The notes: a model not told the origin generated them from the letters alone. Positions 1 to 9,302 are shown, numbered from the stretch's first letter. The stretch is DNA of 64,000 nt from Pseudomonadota bacterium (GCA_018240595.1 JAFEFL010000013.1:62001-126000), one strand, 5' to 3'. Translations and numbers: made by a program.

Positions 1-138
1 GGCAACGCCCGAGGTGGCGTCGCAAATCGATAGCTCGACCGGGATGCTCGATAAGTTCGCGGCCTGGCGCCAGAGCTCGTGCTCGGGCTCCGCCACTCCG
101 ATCAGCAACATCGTGAGCGACACGAGATCGTGGCTCAT
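1..138 (-). CDS. partial N-terminus, possible response-regulator receiver protein
   Basis: Only the first 46 codons are inside the window; the frame is still open at base 1. The start is the ATG whose complement lies at 136-138. The peptide opens with a hydrophobic strand (LTMLLIGVAEPEHE) followed by a helix, the way CheY-like receiver domains begin, but the phosphoacceptor aspartate would lie outside the window. The receiver call is an inference from this short stretch. It could equally be another small alpha/beta protein. Confidence 0.4.
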   Translation of the reverse strand, partial: MSHDLVSLTMLLIGVAEPEHELWRQAANLSSIPVELSICDATSGVA

Positions 139-532
139 GGGTGCCCCCGCGCCCCAATGTCTGGAAAGCACCGGCGCCCCGCCGCAGGTGCATCCCTACC
201 GTTAATCAGGCGCGCTTGGCCTTGGCAATACGGCTTCGTCTTTCGCGACGAAAATTTTTTAAACAAAACCGTACTGGTTGCGGGAATAAGTAGCGAACTG
301 CGCTTCGCCGTCGGATGTTGCAAATGACACATCGCCGGCTGCCCGCGTAAGTAACCGTTCCGTGCACTCTTGGCCGGCCCATGATCCGGTTGCGAAGCGA
401 GACGGCGCTGCCCACAGGCCGGGAACCGCCGGCCTTCCGGGGTTGAGGAAAACCCGCCAGCGCTTATGTTCGGCCTCTGAGTTCCGTCGGTACTCGGCCG
501 GCCATTGTCGTCATTCGGGGATGTTCCACACC
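139..532. other. intergenic region, no convincing gene
   Basis: About 390 bases separate the divergent receiver-like gene and the YgfZ gene. The stretch 235-260 has a short hairpin (TTCGTC, six-base loop, GACGAA) followed by AATTTTTT, which resembles a weak intrinsic terminator on the plus strand although no plus-strand gene precedes it. Short open frames here have no recognisable domain. Promoters for both flanking genes are probably in this stretch but I cannot place them. Confidence 0.5.
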
Positions 533-1438
533 ATGCTCGCAGCGCTGCTCCCCGATCGGGGCGTGATCAGGATCGTCGGTGAGGACGCCAGGCGCTTCCT
601 CAACGGCATCGTCACCAACGATATCGAGAGGCTCGTTCCCGGCGAGGCGCGTTATGCCGCGCTGCTGACCCCGCAAGGCAAGATCGTCGTCGATTTCCTG
701 GTGGCCGAAGCCGGTTCCGAGGATGGCGGCGGTTTCTTCATCGATGTGCCGAAGGCGCTGGCCTCGGTACTGGCGCAGAAACTCGGCTTCTACAAATTGC
801 GCGCCAAGGTCACGATCGAGGACCTGTCGGACCGGCTTGGCGTGATGGCGGTCTGGAATGATCAAGGCGCGGTTGGCCATATCCAATCCGAATATGGGCT
901 GTGCTTTGCCGATCCGCGTCTGGCCGCCCTTGGATCGCGCATCATCGTGCCGCCACAGGTGGCCGGCGAAGCGGCGGCGGATCTCGGCGCCGGGGCGAGC
1001 GAGCCGGCGGCCTATGACGCCCATCGCATCACGCTTGGCGTGCCGCGTGGCGGCGAGGATTTCGTCTATGGCGGCACCTTTCCGCACGAGGCCGACCTCG
1101 ATCAACTCCATGGCGTCGATTTTCACAAAGGCTGCTACATCGGCCAGGAAGTGGTCTCGCGGGTCGAGCACCGCGCCACCGCGCGCAGCCGCGTCGTGCC
1201 GGTGATCTTCGAGGGCGGCGCGCCGATGCAGGGGCTGGAGGTGGTGGCCGCCGACAAGACGATCGGCATGATGGGCTCGGCCGCCAATGGCCGCGGGCTG
1301 GCGCTGCTGCGGCTGGATCGTGCCGCCGATGCCGTAGTTGCCGGCATTCCCATCACCTCCGGCGGTGTGGCCTTGCAGGTGGCGAAGCCCGGCTGGGCTG
1401 CCTTTCCCTTCCCCGGCGAGGCCAAGGCCGCGGAATAG
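533..1438 (+). CDS. ygfZ: tRNA-modifying / Fe-S assembly protein YgfZ
   Basis: A protein of about 301 residues of the GcvT-like, folate-binding YgfZ/Iba57 family, which supports maturation or repair of certain iron-sulfur enzymes in the cytosol. The family signature K-G-C-Y-x-G-Q-E is present (KGCYIGQE, ending in the first third of the C-terminal half), including the conserved cysteine. The N-terminus (RFLNGIVTNDI) matches the usual start of the family. I chose the ATG at 533; an in-frame ATG at 521 would add MFHT, and the frame stays open further upstream without family similarity. The gene is followed by a LysR regulator after 74 bases. Confidence 0.88.
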   Translation: MLAALLPDRGVIRIVGEDARRFLNGIVTNDIERLVPGEARYAALLTPQGKIVVDFLVAEAGSEDGGGFFIDVPKALASVLAQKLGFYKLRAKVTIEDLSDRLGVMAVWNDQGAVGHIQSEYGLCFADPRLAALGSRIIVPPQVAGEAAADLGAGASEPAAYDAHRITLGVPRGGEDFVYGGTFPHEADLDQLHGVDFHKGCYIGQEVVSRVEHRATARSRVVPVIFEGGAPMQGLEVVAADKTIGMMGSAANGRGLALLRLDRAADAVVAGIPITSGGVALQVAKPGWAAFPFPGEAKAAE

Positions 1439-1512
1439 GCCTGGCCTCACTGCCCTCGCCCACCGTACGTTAATCCGCTATTTTGGCGCGACATCGTGCG
1501 GATTTTCGAACA

Positions 1513-2412
1513 ATGACCTCTGTCAATCTGAGCGATCTCGACGCCTTTATGGCGGTCGCCCGCGCCCGCAGCTTTCGCGGCGCCGCCGCCCTGCGCAACG
1601 TCTCGGCATCCTCGCTGAGCGAAGCGCTGAAGCGCCTGGAGACCGATCTCGGCGTGCGGCTGCTCAACCGCACCACGCGCAGCGTGACGCCGACCGAGGC
1701 CGGTGAGCGGCTGCTGCAACAACTGACGCCGGCGCTGTCGGATATCGAGGGCGCGCTTGACGCCGCCAAGAGCCTGCGCGAGCGCCCCGCCGGTACGCTG
1801 CGCCTCAATGTGCCGGTTGTCGTTGCCGCAGTGGTGCTGCCGCCGCTGGTCAATCGCTTTCTCACGCGGCACCCCGGCATCACCCTTGAGATCGCGGCGA
1901 GCGACCCGTTCGTCGATGTCTTCGCCGCAGGCTTCGACGCCGGCATCCGCTACGAGGAGAAGCTCGAGCGCGACATGATCGCCGTGCCGATCGGCCCGCG
2001 CACGCAGCGCTACGTCGCCGCCGCCGCGCCGGCCTATCTCGCCGCGCGCGGCACGCCGCGCCATCCGCGCGAGTTGGTGAACCACGCCTGCATCCGTCAC
2101 CGCTTTTCGAGCGGGCGCTCACTCGACTGGGAGTTCGAACGCGGGGGCAAGACCGTCAAGGTCACCACCACCGGCCCGCTCGCCGCCTCCAATGTGGAGA
2201 TGGAAATCGAGGCTGCGATTGCCGGGCTCGGCATCATCTATACGTTCTCGGAGTTCCTGGCGCCGGCGTTGGCGCGCGGCGACCTCGTCGAGATCCTGCC
2301 CGAGTGGGCGCTGAGCTTTCCCGGACCGTATCTCTATTTCCCCAGCCGGCGTCACATGCCGGCGCCGCTGCGCGCCTTCGTCGATTTCATCAAGAACGAA
2401 CGGACGGGCTGA
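1513..2412 (+). CDS. LysR-family transcriptional regulator
   Basis: A 299-residue protein with an N-terminal winged helix-turn-helix (residues about 5-65, with the typical ARSFRGAA and LNRTTRSVTPTEAG segments) followed by a LysR substrate-binding domain. This is the common architecture of LTTR activators and repressors, close to the group often annotated DsdA- or PecT-like. ATG at 1513 puts the HTH at the normal distance from the start; an in-frame ATG 30 bases upstream only adds an unrelated decapeptide. The effector is unknown. The gene lies between ygfZ and tag on the same strand, so its target is not obvious from position. Confidence 0.9.
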   Translation: MTSVNLSDLDAFMAVARARSFRGAAALRNVSASSLSEALKRLETDLGVRLLNRTTRSVTPTEAGERLLQQLTPALSDIEGALDAAKSLRERPAGTLRLNVPVVVAAVVLPPLVNRFLTRHPGITLEIAASDPFVDVFAAGFDAGIRYEEKLERDMIAVPIGPRTQRYVAAAAPAYLAARGTPRHPRELVNHACIRHRFSSGRSLDWEFERGGKTVKVTTTGPLAASNVEMEIEAAIAGLGIIYTFSEFLAPALARGDLVEILPEWALSFPGPYLYFPSRRHMPAPLRAFVDFIKNERTG

Positions 2413-2448
2413 GAGGACAAGGCAGAAGAGAGGCGCTATATCTTCGCC

Positions 2449-3081
2449 ATGCCGGTTCAAAAGACGATTCTGCATCCCGACGGCCTGAAGCGCTGCCCCT
2501 GGCCCAAGGACGACCCGTTCTACGTCGCCTACCACGACCACGAATGGGGCGTGCCCGAATGGGACGATCGCGCGCTATTCGAGAAGCTGATCCTCGATGG
2601 CTTCCAGGCCGGCCTGTCGTGGATCACCATCCTGCGCAAGCGCGACAACTTCCGCAAAGCTTTCGATGATTTCGAGCCGGCCAAGATCGCGCGCTATACG
2701 CCCAAGAAGGTCGAGCGGCTCATGCAGGATGCCGGGATCGTACGCAACCGCGCCAAGATCGAAGGCGCGATCCTGTCGGCGCGCGGCTACCTCAAGATCA
2801 TGGAGAGCGGGCCCGGTTTTTCCGCGATGCTGTGGGATCATGTCGGCGGCAAGCCGATCGATACCAAGCTGCGCGGCGGCCAGAAGCCCCCTGCCGAGAC
2901 GCCGACCTCCAAGGCGATGTCGAAGCAGCTCATCGGCTACGGCTTCAAGTTCGTCGGCCCGACCATCGTCTATGCCTTCATGCAGGCGGTCGGCATGGTC
3001 AACGACCACGAAGTGACGTGCTGGTGCCACGCCGAATGCAACAAGCTGGCGATGCGGCACGCCAAGAAGAAGCGCCGATGA
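2449..3081 (+). CDS. tag: DNA-3-methyladenine glycosylase I
   Basis: A 210-residue Tag-family glycosylase that removes 3-methyladenine from alkylated DNA in base excision repair. The N-terminus carries the CPWPKDDP...YHDHEWGVP signature. By comparison with the E. coli enzyme, the zinc ligands would be Cys16, His29, His187 and Cys191, and all four are present. The C-terminus is extended by a short lysine-rich tail. The stop codon overlaps the start of the next gene (ATGA at 3078-3081), so the two are translationally coupled. Confidence 0.95.
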   Translation: MPVQKTILHPDGLKRCPWPKDDPFYVAYHDHEWGVPEWDDRALFEKLILDGFQAGLSWITILRKRDNFRKAFDDFEPAKIARYTPKKVERLMQDAGIVRNRAKIEGAILSARGYLKIMESGPGFSAMLWDHVGGKPIDTKLRGGQKPPAETPTSKAMSKQLIGYGFKFVGPTIVYAFMQAVGMVNDHEVTCWCHAECNKLAMRHAKKKRR

Positions 3082-3716
3082 AGAAGCCGACTGCGGCAAA
3101 GAGCGCGGCGTCGGCGCCGGATGCCAAATCCGTGCGAGCCTGGCAGCGCATGTTGTCGGGCCGCAGGCTCGATCTGCTCGATCCCTCGCCGCTCGACGTC
3201 GAGCTCGACGATATCGCACATGGCCTCGCCCGTGTCGCGCGCTGGAACGGCCAGACCAAGGGCGCGCACATCTTTTCGGTTGCGCAGCACGTGCTGCTGG
3301 TCGAAGCGCTGGCGCGCGCAAAATCGTCTAATCTCGACGATCGCATGCGCCTCGCGATCCTGTTGCACGACGCGGCCGAATACGTCATCGGCGACATGAT
3401 CTCGCCGTTCAAGGCCGTGATCGGCGACAGCTACAAGGTGGTGGAAAACCGCCTGCTTGCCGCCATCCACTTGCGTTTCGGCCTGCCGGCCAAATTGCCG
3501 GACACGTGGACCAAGTTGATCAAGGCGGCCGACCGCAACGCCGCTTATCTCGAGTCGACTCGGCTCGCCGGCTTCGAGGACGCCGAAGCGCGGAAATTCT
3601 TCGGCCAGCCGCCGAAATATTCCGCCGCCATTGAGCGCGATTATCTGACCCCTTGGCCTGCCTCGACGGCGGCCAAGCGCTTTGCCGAGCGGGTTGAAAA
3701 GCTGCTGCGGAGCTGA
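3078..3716 (+). CDS. HD-domain phosphohydrolase (YfbR-like)
   Basis: A 212-residue HD-superfamily protein. The histidines of the metal site are visible: an early HVLLVE, the doublet in ILLHDAAEYVIGDM, and a later aspartate (KAADRNAAYLE). This layout matches the YfbR/YpgQ-type hydrolases, which include deoxynucleotide 5'-nucleotidases; the exact substrate here is not known. The start ATG overlaps the tag stop codon by 4 bases, which links it to a DNA repair gene, and a role in nucleotide handling is an inference. Residues 1-20 are a lysine/alanine-rich lead-in. Confidence 0.85.
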   Translation: MKKPTAAKSAASAPDAKSVRAWQRMLSGRRLDLLDPSPLDVELDDIAHGLARVARWNGQTKGAHIFSVAQHVLLVEALARAKSSNLDDRMRLAILLHDAAEYVIGDMISPFKAVIGDSYKVVENRLLAAIHLRFGLPAKLPDTWTKLIKAADRNAAYLESTRLAGFEDAEARKFFGQPPKYSAAIERDYLTPWPASTAAKRFAERVEKLLRS

Positions 3717-3754
3717 GGCTTCTCAAGGCACCCGGATCGGCCTACATAAGCCCC

Positions 3755-4261
3755 ATGATCCATGTCTGCTCGCTGGCGCGCCTTTACAAAACCGTCGAAG
3801 AGACCAAGGCGCAACACATCGTCACGCTGCTGCGCCTGACCGACCGCGTGACGCGGCCGGCGCATATTGCGGCCGAGAACCACCTGATCCTCGCCGTCGA
3901 TGACATCGTCGATGCCGAAGAGGGCGCGACCGTACCGGCCCAGGACCACGTCGTGCGGCTCATCGATTTCGCGCGAGCCTGGGATCAGTCGTCGCCGATG
4001 GTGGTACACTGCTTCGCCGGCATCAGCCGCTCCACCGCGGCGGCCTTCACTGCCGCCTGCGCGCTCAACCCGGGGCGCGACGAAGCCGATATCGCGCGCG
4101 CGATCCGCGCCGCTTCGCCCACCGCCTCGCCCAACAAACGCATCGTCGCCATCGCCGACGAAATCCTGCAGCGCAACGGCCGCATGATCCGCGCCGTCGA
4201 TGCGCTCGGCCGCGGCGAGGAAGCGATGGAAGGACACCCCTTCCGGCTGGAGCTCACATAA
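3755..4261 (+). CDS. tyrosine phosphatase-like protein (dual-specificity fold)
   Basis: A 168-residue protein with the protein tyrosine phosphatase active-site loop HCxxGxxRS (Cys86 to Arg92) and a general-acid aspartate plausibly among residues 49-54. Small proteins of this type are common in Hyphomicrobiales and are usually annotated as tyrosine protein phosphatases; the substrate is unknown. It starts 38 bases after the HD hydrolase and precedes a thioesterase gene on the same strand, so the four genes from tag onward may share transcripts. Confidence 0.82.
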   Translation: MIHVCSLARLYKTVEETKAQHIVTLLRLTDRVTRPAHIAAENHLILAVDDIVDAEEGATVPAQDHVVRLIDFARAWDQSSPMVVHCFAGISRSTAAAFTAACALNPGRDEADIARAIRAASPTASPNKRIVAIADEILQRNGRMIRAVDALGRGEEAMEGHPFRLELT

Positions 4262-4289
4262 AGGATTGCTGCATCGTGCTGACGGCCGC

Positions 4290-4787
4290 ATGCGCACAGG
4301 GGGCGAGAACGTGACGACACTGCATTACGGACTGGTCAATCCCGATACGCTCAGGTCCCACGACGGCCTGAGCTTCCTCAAAGGCATCATCGCCGGAGAA
4401 TTCCCGCAGCCGCCGATTTCGGAAGTGCTCGGTTTTCATCTCGCCGAGGCCGAGCCCAACCGTGTCGTGTTCGAGGGTCTGCCGGAGTTGCGGCACTACA
4501 ATCCGATCGGCACCGTGCATGGCGGCTTCGCCGCGACGCTGCTCGACTCGGCGCTGGCCTGCGCGATCTATACGACCATGCAGAAGGGCGACAGCTGGAC
4601 CACGCTCGAATTGAAGCTGAATTACGTGCGGCCGCTGACCAAGGACACCGGCCCGGTGCGGGCCGAAGGCCGCATCATCCATCGCGGCCGCAGCGTCGCG
4701 ACGTCGGAAGGCGATCTGAAGGATCTGAGCGGCAAGCTCTACGCGCATGCCACGACGACATGCATGGTCTTCCCGGCGAAAAGCTGA
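4290..4787 (+). CDS. PaaI-family hotdog thioesterase
   Basis: A 165-residue hotdog-fold protein. The family signature N-P-x-G-T-V-H-G-G with the following helix (AATLLDSALACAI) is clear, as is the C-terminal AEGRIIHRGRSVATSEG strand pair. Such enzymes hydrolyse acyl-CoA thioesters, often phenylacetyl-CoA pathway by-products. The ATG at 4290 is used; a GTG at 4311 in frame is an alternative and would remove seven residues. It ends just before the convergent minus-strand gene at 4791. Confidence 0.87.
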   Translation: MRTGGENVTTLHYGLVNPDTLRSHDGLSFLKGIIAGEFPQPPISEVLGFHLAEAEPNRVVFEGLPELRHYNPIGTVHGGFAATLLDSALACAIYTTMQKGDSWTTLELKLNYVRPLTKDTGPVRAEGRIIHRGRSVATSEGDLKDLSGKLYAHATTTCMVFPAKS

Positions 4788-4790
4788 TCG

Positions 4791-5249
4791 TCAGTTGTTC
4801 TCGGCGGCGAAGGACGAGCGCAGCTTGAGCGGCCCGTTCTCTTCCGACACGCTGGCGGAGCGCGTCGGACGGCGCGTGAATTCACAATAGGCAAAGCCGA
4901 GACCGGAGATCGAACCGCGGAAGGTGTATTCGTCGACCTTCGTGACGCGGAAGCACGGCTCGATCGGCATGCCCTTCAGCGTCGCGCACACCGAACCGTC
5001 TTTCACGTGCAGCGTATTGGCCGGCAGCGCCGCATAGCGAACCTTGCCGGCGCCCTGGAACTGAATCGAGCCGACGACGGAGCCGTCGTGCAGCACGCGG
5101 CCGCGACCACGGGTGCCTTCGAAGCAGGTGTAATTGAAGGTCTTGCCGACGACGAAATGGCGCGCCTGCTCAGCCGTCAACTCCTCGGCCGAAGCCACTG
5201 ACGGCAGCGCGGCCAACAGGCCGATCACGCACGCACCCACACGCAACAT
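4791..5249 (-). CDS. secreted protein of unknown function
   Basis: About 152 residues with a clear Sec-type signal peptide (hydrophobic VGACVIGLLAALP then a VASA cleavage-like site). The mature part has four cysteines (FNYTCFEG, GSVCATLKG, PCFRV, YCEFTRR) that could form two disulfides, and is predominantly beta-like by eye. I do not recognise a named domain. The start at 5249 places the signal peptide directly at the N-terminus; an ATG at 5279 would add ten residues before it. Confidence 0.65.
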   Translation of the reverse strand: MLRVGACVIGLLAALPSVASAEELTAEQARHFVVGKTFNYTCFEGTRGRGRVLHDGSVVGSIQFQGAGKVRYAALPANTLHVKDGSVCATLKGMPIEPCFRVTKVDEYTFRGSISGLGFAYCEFTRRPTRSASVSEENGPLKLRSSFAAENN

Positions 5250-5355
5250 CACGGAACTCCGACTGACGCCACAAGACAAGACTAGCGGGCTTCCGCCCGC
5301 CAGAAAACATCTCGCGGATTATGCCTAACGATCGTTGGCAAATCCTGAATGGAGT

Positions 5356-6348
5356 TTACCCGATCTTGACCACGACGCGACCCCGGATCTGCCCGGCCAC
5401 AATCTCGCCGGCGGCCTGGGGCAGTTCGGAAAGGCCGATTTCCCGGGTCATGGCGGCCAATTTTTGGCGGTCGAGATCGGTTTCCAGCCTTTTCCACGCC
5501 TCCTGGCGCTTCGGCAGCGGGCACATGACCGAGTCGATGCCCAAAAGACACACCCCGCGCAGAATAAAGGGCGCCACGGAGCCCGGCAGATCCATACCGC
5601 CGGCCAGGCCGCAGGCCGCCACTGCGCCGCCGTACCGGATCATGGACAGCAGATTCGTCAGCGTGGTCGAGCCGACCGAGTCGATGCCGCCGGCCCAGCG
5701 CTCCTTGGCCAGCGGCTTCGGCGGCCCTGCCAACACAGCGCGCTCGACGATTTCCGAGGCGCCGAGGCTCTTGAGGTAGTCTGCCTGCTCCGGGCGGCCG
5801 GTGGTGGCGCTGACCGAGAAGCCGAGCTTCGACAGGATCGCCACCGCGACCGAGCCGACGCCGCCCGCGGCGCCGGTGACGGCAACGGGGCCGCTCGCCG
5901 GCGTGAGCCCATGCTTCTCCAGCGCCATGACCGAGAGCATCGCGGTGTAGCCGGCCGTGCCGATGGCCATGGCCTCGCGCGTGCTCATGGTCGCCGGCAG
6001 GCGCACCAGCCAGTCGCCCTTGACCCGCGACTTCTCGGCAAAAGCGCCGAGATGGGTTTCGCCGGTGCCCCAGCCATTGAGGATGACCTTGTCGCCCGCC
6101 TTCCAGTTCGGATGATCGGAGCTTTCGACGGTGCCGGCGAAATCGATCCCGGCGATCATGGGGAAGCGGCGCACCACCGGCGCCTTGCCGGAGATGGCGA
6201 GACCGTCCTTGTAGTTGACGGTGGAGTATTCGACCCGGACGGTGACGTCGCCTTCCATCAGGTTGGCTTCATCGAAATCGGCCAGCGCCGCCTTGGTGCC
6301 GCCGTCGGCCTTCTCGATCACCATCGCCTTGAATGTCGCCACGCACAC
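5356..6348 (-). CDS. acuI: acrylyl-CoA reductase-type MDR oxidoreductase
   Basis: A 330-residue medium-chain dehydrogenase/reductase of the AcuI/YhdH group, which reduces acryloyl-CoA to propionyl-CoA with NADPH. The GroES-like half contains NYKDGLA and the PMIAGIDFAGTV segment; the Rossmann half carries VTGAAGGVGSVAVAIL followed by the NADPH-binding SATTGRP stretch. No zinc cysteine ligands are present, as expected for this group. A GTG two codons downstream (6342) is an equally plausible start. The assignment to acrylyl-CoA is by family similarity. Confidence 0.88.
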   Translation of the reverse strand: MCVATFKAMVIEKADGGTKAALADFDEANLMEGDVTVRVEYSTVNYKDGLAISGKAPVVRRFPMIAGIDFAGTVESSDHPNWKAGDKVILNGWGTGETHLGAFAEKSRVKGDWLVRLPATMSTREAMAIGTAGYTAMLSVMALEKHGLTPASGPVAVTGAAGGVGSVAVAILSKLGFSVSATTGRPEQADYLKSLGASEIVERAVLAGPPKPLAKERWAGGIDSVGSTTLTNLLSMIRYGGAVAACGLAGGMDLPGSVAPFILRGVCLLGIDSVMCPLPKRQEAWKRLETDLDRQKLAAMTREIGLSELPQAAGEIVAGQIRGRVVVKIG

Positions 6349-6472
6349 AGCTCCCTGCTCTGGACTTGTGCCGTAGTTCTATAGACGTTACCGGCCAAGA
6401 CAAGCCGCCGTACCGGCTTCGGCGGCCGCAAGCGCAAAACGTCGCGATTTGCGAGCGCGAAACGCGGCCCGC

Positions 6473-7714
6473 TTACGCGGGCACCGGCGCCATCCGTGCC
6501 ACCGGCTTCTCGACGATCGGCAGATTGATGATCGCCGATAGCACGCCGAAGCCGACGCCGAGCCACCACACCGGGTCGTAGGTGCCGAAGTGGTCATAGG
6601 CCAGACCGCCGAGCAACACACCAAGGAAGCCGCCGACCTGGTGGCTGAAGAAGGCGATGCCGAACAGCATGGCGAGCCAGCGCGTGCCGAACATCACCGC
6701 AACCAGCGACGATGTCGGCGGCACGGTCGAGAGCCACAGGAGGCCGGTCACCGCGCCGAAGATGAGCGTCGTCGTCGTCGTCACCGGCAGCAGCACGAAA
6801 GCGGCAATCGATGCCGCGCGGCTGAAATAGATGATCGACAGGATGTATCGCTTCGGCATGCGCGACCCGAGATAGCCCGACGTGACCGAGCCGACGATAT
6901 TGAACAGGCCGATCGCCGCCACCGTCCAGCCGCCGACCTGCGCGGACAGGCCGCGGTCGAGCAGATAGGCCGGCAGGTGCACGGTGGTGAAGGCAAGCTG
7001 GAAGCCGCAGGTGAAGAAGCCGAGCACCAGCAGGATATAGCTGCGATGGCCGAAGGCCTCGGCCAACGCCTGCTTGTAAGTCTGCGCCGGCGCGGCGGCC
7101 AACGCAGCCGCCTGCTTGCGCGGCGCGGCGAGCACGATCGACAGCGGCAGGATGATCAGCATCAGCACCGAGAACACCGTCAACGCGCCGTACCAGCCGA
7201 CCGAGCCGATCAGAGCGACCGCCAGCGGCGAGAACAGGAATTGGCCGAACGAGCCCGCCGCAGTGCCGAGACCGAAGGCGGTCGAGCGCCATTCCTCCGG
7301 CAACAGCTTGCCGAAAGCGCCGACGACGATGGTGAAAGAACAACCCGACAGGCCGAAGCCGATTAACACCCCGGCCGACAAAGTCAGCGTCGTCGGCGTC
7401 GTCGAATAGGACATCAGGAAAAGTCCGGCGGCATAGAGCAGCGCGCCGAGCGCCAATACGCGGGTCGGGCCGTAGCGATCGGCCATCGCGCCGGCGAAAG
7501 GCTGGCCGACACCCCACAGCAGGTTCTGCACCGCCAGCGCAAAGGCGAAGACGTCGCGGCCCCAGTTGTGAAGCTGCGACATCGGCGTCAGGAAGAAACC
7601 GAGTGCCGAGCGCGGGCCGAAACCGAGCAGCGCGATGACGCAGCCGCAGACGATGATCAGGGCGGGCGTACGCCAGCCGATCGAGGACGAAGGCGCAGCG
7701 CTCTGGGCGGACAT
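6473..7714 (-). CDS. MFS transporter
   Basis: A 413-residue major facilitator superfamily carrier with about twelve hydrophobic segments. Loop motifs typical of MFS are visible (the D-R-Y-G-P-T-R stretch after helix 2 and GSRMPKRY after helix 8). It resembles carriers related to oxalate/formate or monocarboxylate porters, but the substrate cannot be read from the sequence. The start ATG at 7714 is followed by a short cytosolic lead (SAQSAAPSSS); the frame continues open upstream but without MFS similarity. The region 7715-7878 upstream is non-coding. Confidence 0.88.
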   Translation of the reverse strand: MSAQSAAPSSSIGWRTPALIIVCGCVIALLGFGPRSALGFFLTPMSQLHNWGRDVFAFALAVQNLLWGVGQPFAGAMADRYGPTRVLALGALLYAAGLFLMSYSTTPTTLTLSAGVLIGFGLSGCSFTIVVGAFGKLLPEEWRSTAFGLGTAAGSFGQFLFSPLAVALIGSVGWYGALTVFSVLMLIILPLSIVLAAPRKQAAALAAAPAQTYKQALAEAFGHRSYILLVLGFFTCGFQLAFTTVHLPAYLLDRGLSAQVGGWTVAAIGLFNIVGSVTSGYLGSRMPKRYILSIIYFSRAASIAAFVLLPVTTTTTLIFGAVTGLLWLSTVPPTSSLVAVMFGTRWLAMLFGIAFFSHQVGGFLGVLLGGLAYDHFGTYDPVWWLGVGFGVLSAIINLPIVEKPVARMAPVPA

Positions 7715-7878
7715 CGGATGGCTCCTGATCGATCCGCCTAAAGCCAGCGCGGACGAGCGACCATAGTAACGGCTCCGGCCGTTCCCAAACAAATATTGCT
7801 GATCGAAGCCATTTGCTTTGCATATGGCCGGCACTGGAATAATTGGGGAACCCGCCCGCCGTTCGGCAACGGCGACGA

Positions 7879-9213
7879 TCAGCGCCCGGCCGAGCCGAAG
7901 ACCTCGTTCAGACGCCTTGCCTCGACCCGGGTGAATTTGGCGTCGCCCCATTTCGGCTCTTCGGCGCCGTCGCCCCAGTTGCGTGGCCGATAGAAGATAA
8001 GCCCGCCTAGCTTGTCCATCTTCTTCATTTCGCGCACCCAACCGGGATGCGCCCAGTCGTCGTGGTAGTGCGTCGACTTGGCGACTTCCGGCATCCACAG
8101 TTTGCCGTCCAGCGAATCGCGGGCGATGCTCATGGCGCGGTCGTAGGCCTCCGGCTCCTTGATCGCCTCCGTCTTGCCGTCGCAGGCGAAGGTGAACTGG
8201 CAGGCCAGATGCCTGTGTTTGTTCTGGTAAACGACGCCGCAGACGTCGTTCGGATAGTACGGCGAGAAGACGCGATTGAGGATCACCTGCGCCACCGCGA
8301 TCTGCGCCGTGACGGGTTCGTCGCGCGCCTCGAAATAGATGGCGTGGGCAAGACACTTTTCGGCCTGGGTTCGCTTGGCGCCGGCGAGCGACAGCCGTTC
8401 CGCGGGCGAATGCGGCCGCTGATTGGGACCGGTCACGACGCCCTTCCTGGCGACGCTGTTGCCTTCATCGATCTTGATATCGCTGTTGGCGGGCTCGAGC
8501 GCCGACATCTTTACGTCGGGATCGCCGGACGCGACGACGACCGGTGCCTCGCCCGGCGCCCAGGGCGCCAGGCGCTCGCGGGCGCCGGCCATCGGACGAT
8601 CGCCGAAGAAAATCTGGTCGGAGGTCTTCGCACCCGCTTTCGCGGCCGGCCTGTCCTGCGCCTGCGGCAACACCGTCGCCGCCGGCGCGGCGGTGAACTC
8701 GTATTTCCGATAAAGCTGGATCCGCTTGTCGGTCTCGTCGCGCGACAGATCGAGCAGCGGCCCGGTGTCGGGCTCGATCGCCGACAATGCCGGCATCGGC
8801 GGCATCGGCTCGCGGGCGCGCGACAGAAGCGAATCGCGCTTGTCCTTGCGGTTGACGGTCGGGAAACGCAGCGGTCCTTCGGTGTCGCCTAACGGCTGCG
8901 AGCCGAGCGAGCGTGCGATGTCGTTTGGATCGAAATTGGCCAGCGCATAGACCGGCGGCGCCGGAATGGCCGTACCGATCGGACGCGGCAGGCTGAACAT
9001 GGCGGCGTGGATGGTGCCGAAGGGCGACGCAATCAGATGCTCGCGGGCGCGTTCGGCGACGCCGGGCTGCCGCACCAGCAGCGCGCCGAGGTCCTGATAG
9101 CCGATGGCGTTCGGCACGATGGCGAAGGTGAAGATCGCGCCAGCAAGCCAGCCGAGCCTCGCCGGCGCACGACGACGCCCCCGCGATTTCACACTGACAC
9201 GACGCGACGCCAC
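7879..9213 (-). CDS. cell wall hydrolase, SleB/CwlJ family
   Basis: A 444-residue protein with an N-terminal basic stretch and one membrane segment (residues about 20-40), a long low-complexity linker, and a C-terminal hydrolase domain from about residue 285. The domain contains the AIYFEARDEP motif with the likely catalytic glutamate, ILNRVFSPYYPNDVCGVVYQ and HLACQFTFACDG, the signature of SleB-type lytic enzymes acting on peptidoglycan. Non-sporulating alphaproteobacteria carry this family for wall remodelling. The divergent region 9214-9408 separates it from a chemoreceptor gene. Confidence 0.9.
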   Translation of the reverse strand: MASRRVSVKSRGRRRAPARLGWLAGAIFTFAIVPNAIGYQDLGALLVRQPGVAERAREHLIASPFGTIHAAMFSLPRPIGTAIPAPPVYALANFDPNDIARSLGSQPLGDTEGPLRFPTVNRKDKRDSLLSRAREPMPPMPALSAIEPDTGPLLDLSRDETDKRIQLYRKYEFTAAPAATVLPQAQDRPAAKAGAKTSDQIFFGDRPMAGARERLAPWAPGEAPVVVASGDPDVKMSALEPANSDIKIDEGNSVARKGVVTGPNQRPHSPAERLSLAGAKRTQAEKCLAHAIYFEARDEPVTAQIAVAQVILNRVFSPYYPNDVCGVVYQNKHRHLACQFTFACDGKTEAIKEPEAYDRAMSIARDSLDGKLWMPEVAKSTHYHDDWAHPGWVREMKKMDKLGGLIFYRPRNWGDGAEEPKWGDAKFTRVEARRLNEVFGSAGR

Positions 9214-9286
9214 GCCACAAACTCCCGCTCATCGATTGCAAAGCGGAGAATGCGTCAGGTTTCGTTATTGGCTGGTTAACCTTGAG

Positions 9287-9302
9287 CGCGCGTTAACGCG
9301 CG
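9287..9302. promoter_or_regulatory. 16-bp perfect palindrome in a divergent promoter region
   Basis: CGCGCGTTAACGCGCG is a perfect palindrome centred between the divergent cell wall hydrolase (start 9213) and chemoreceptor (start 9409) genes. The flanking region has further GTTAACC strings at 9275-9281 and 9346-9352. It could be an operator for either gene; no binding protein can be named from the sequence. Confidence 0.4.

Noticed and set aside
235..260. Hairpin followed by AATTTTTT, possible terminator of a small RNA
   Set aside because: The stem is only 6 bp with AT pairs and there is no gene or promoter signal on the plus strand before it.
464..1450. Long open frame on the minus strand across ygfZ
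   Set aside because: It overlaps a gene with a clear family motif and shows no domain of its own. Long antisense frames are expected in high-GC DNA and occur opposite glyS, smc and ppdK as well.
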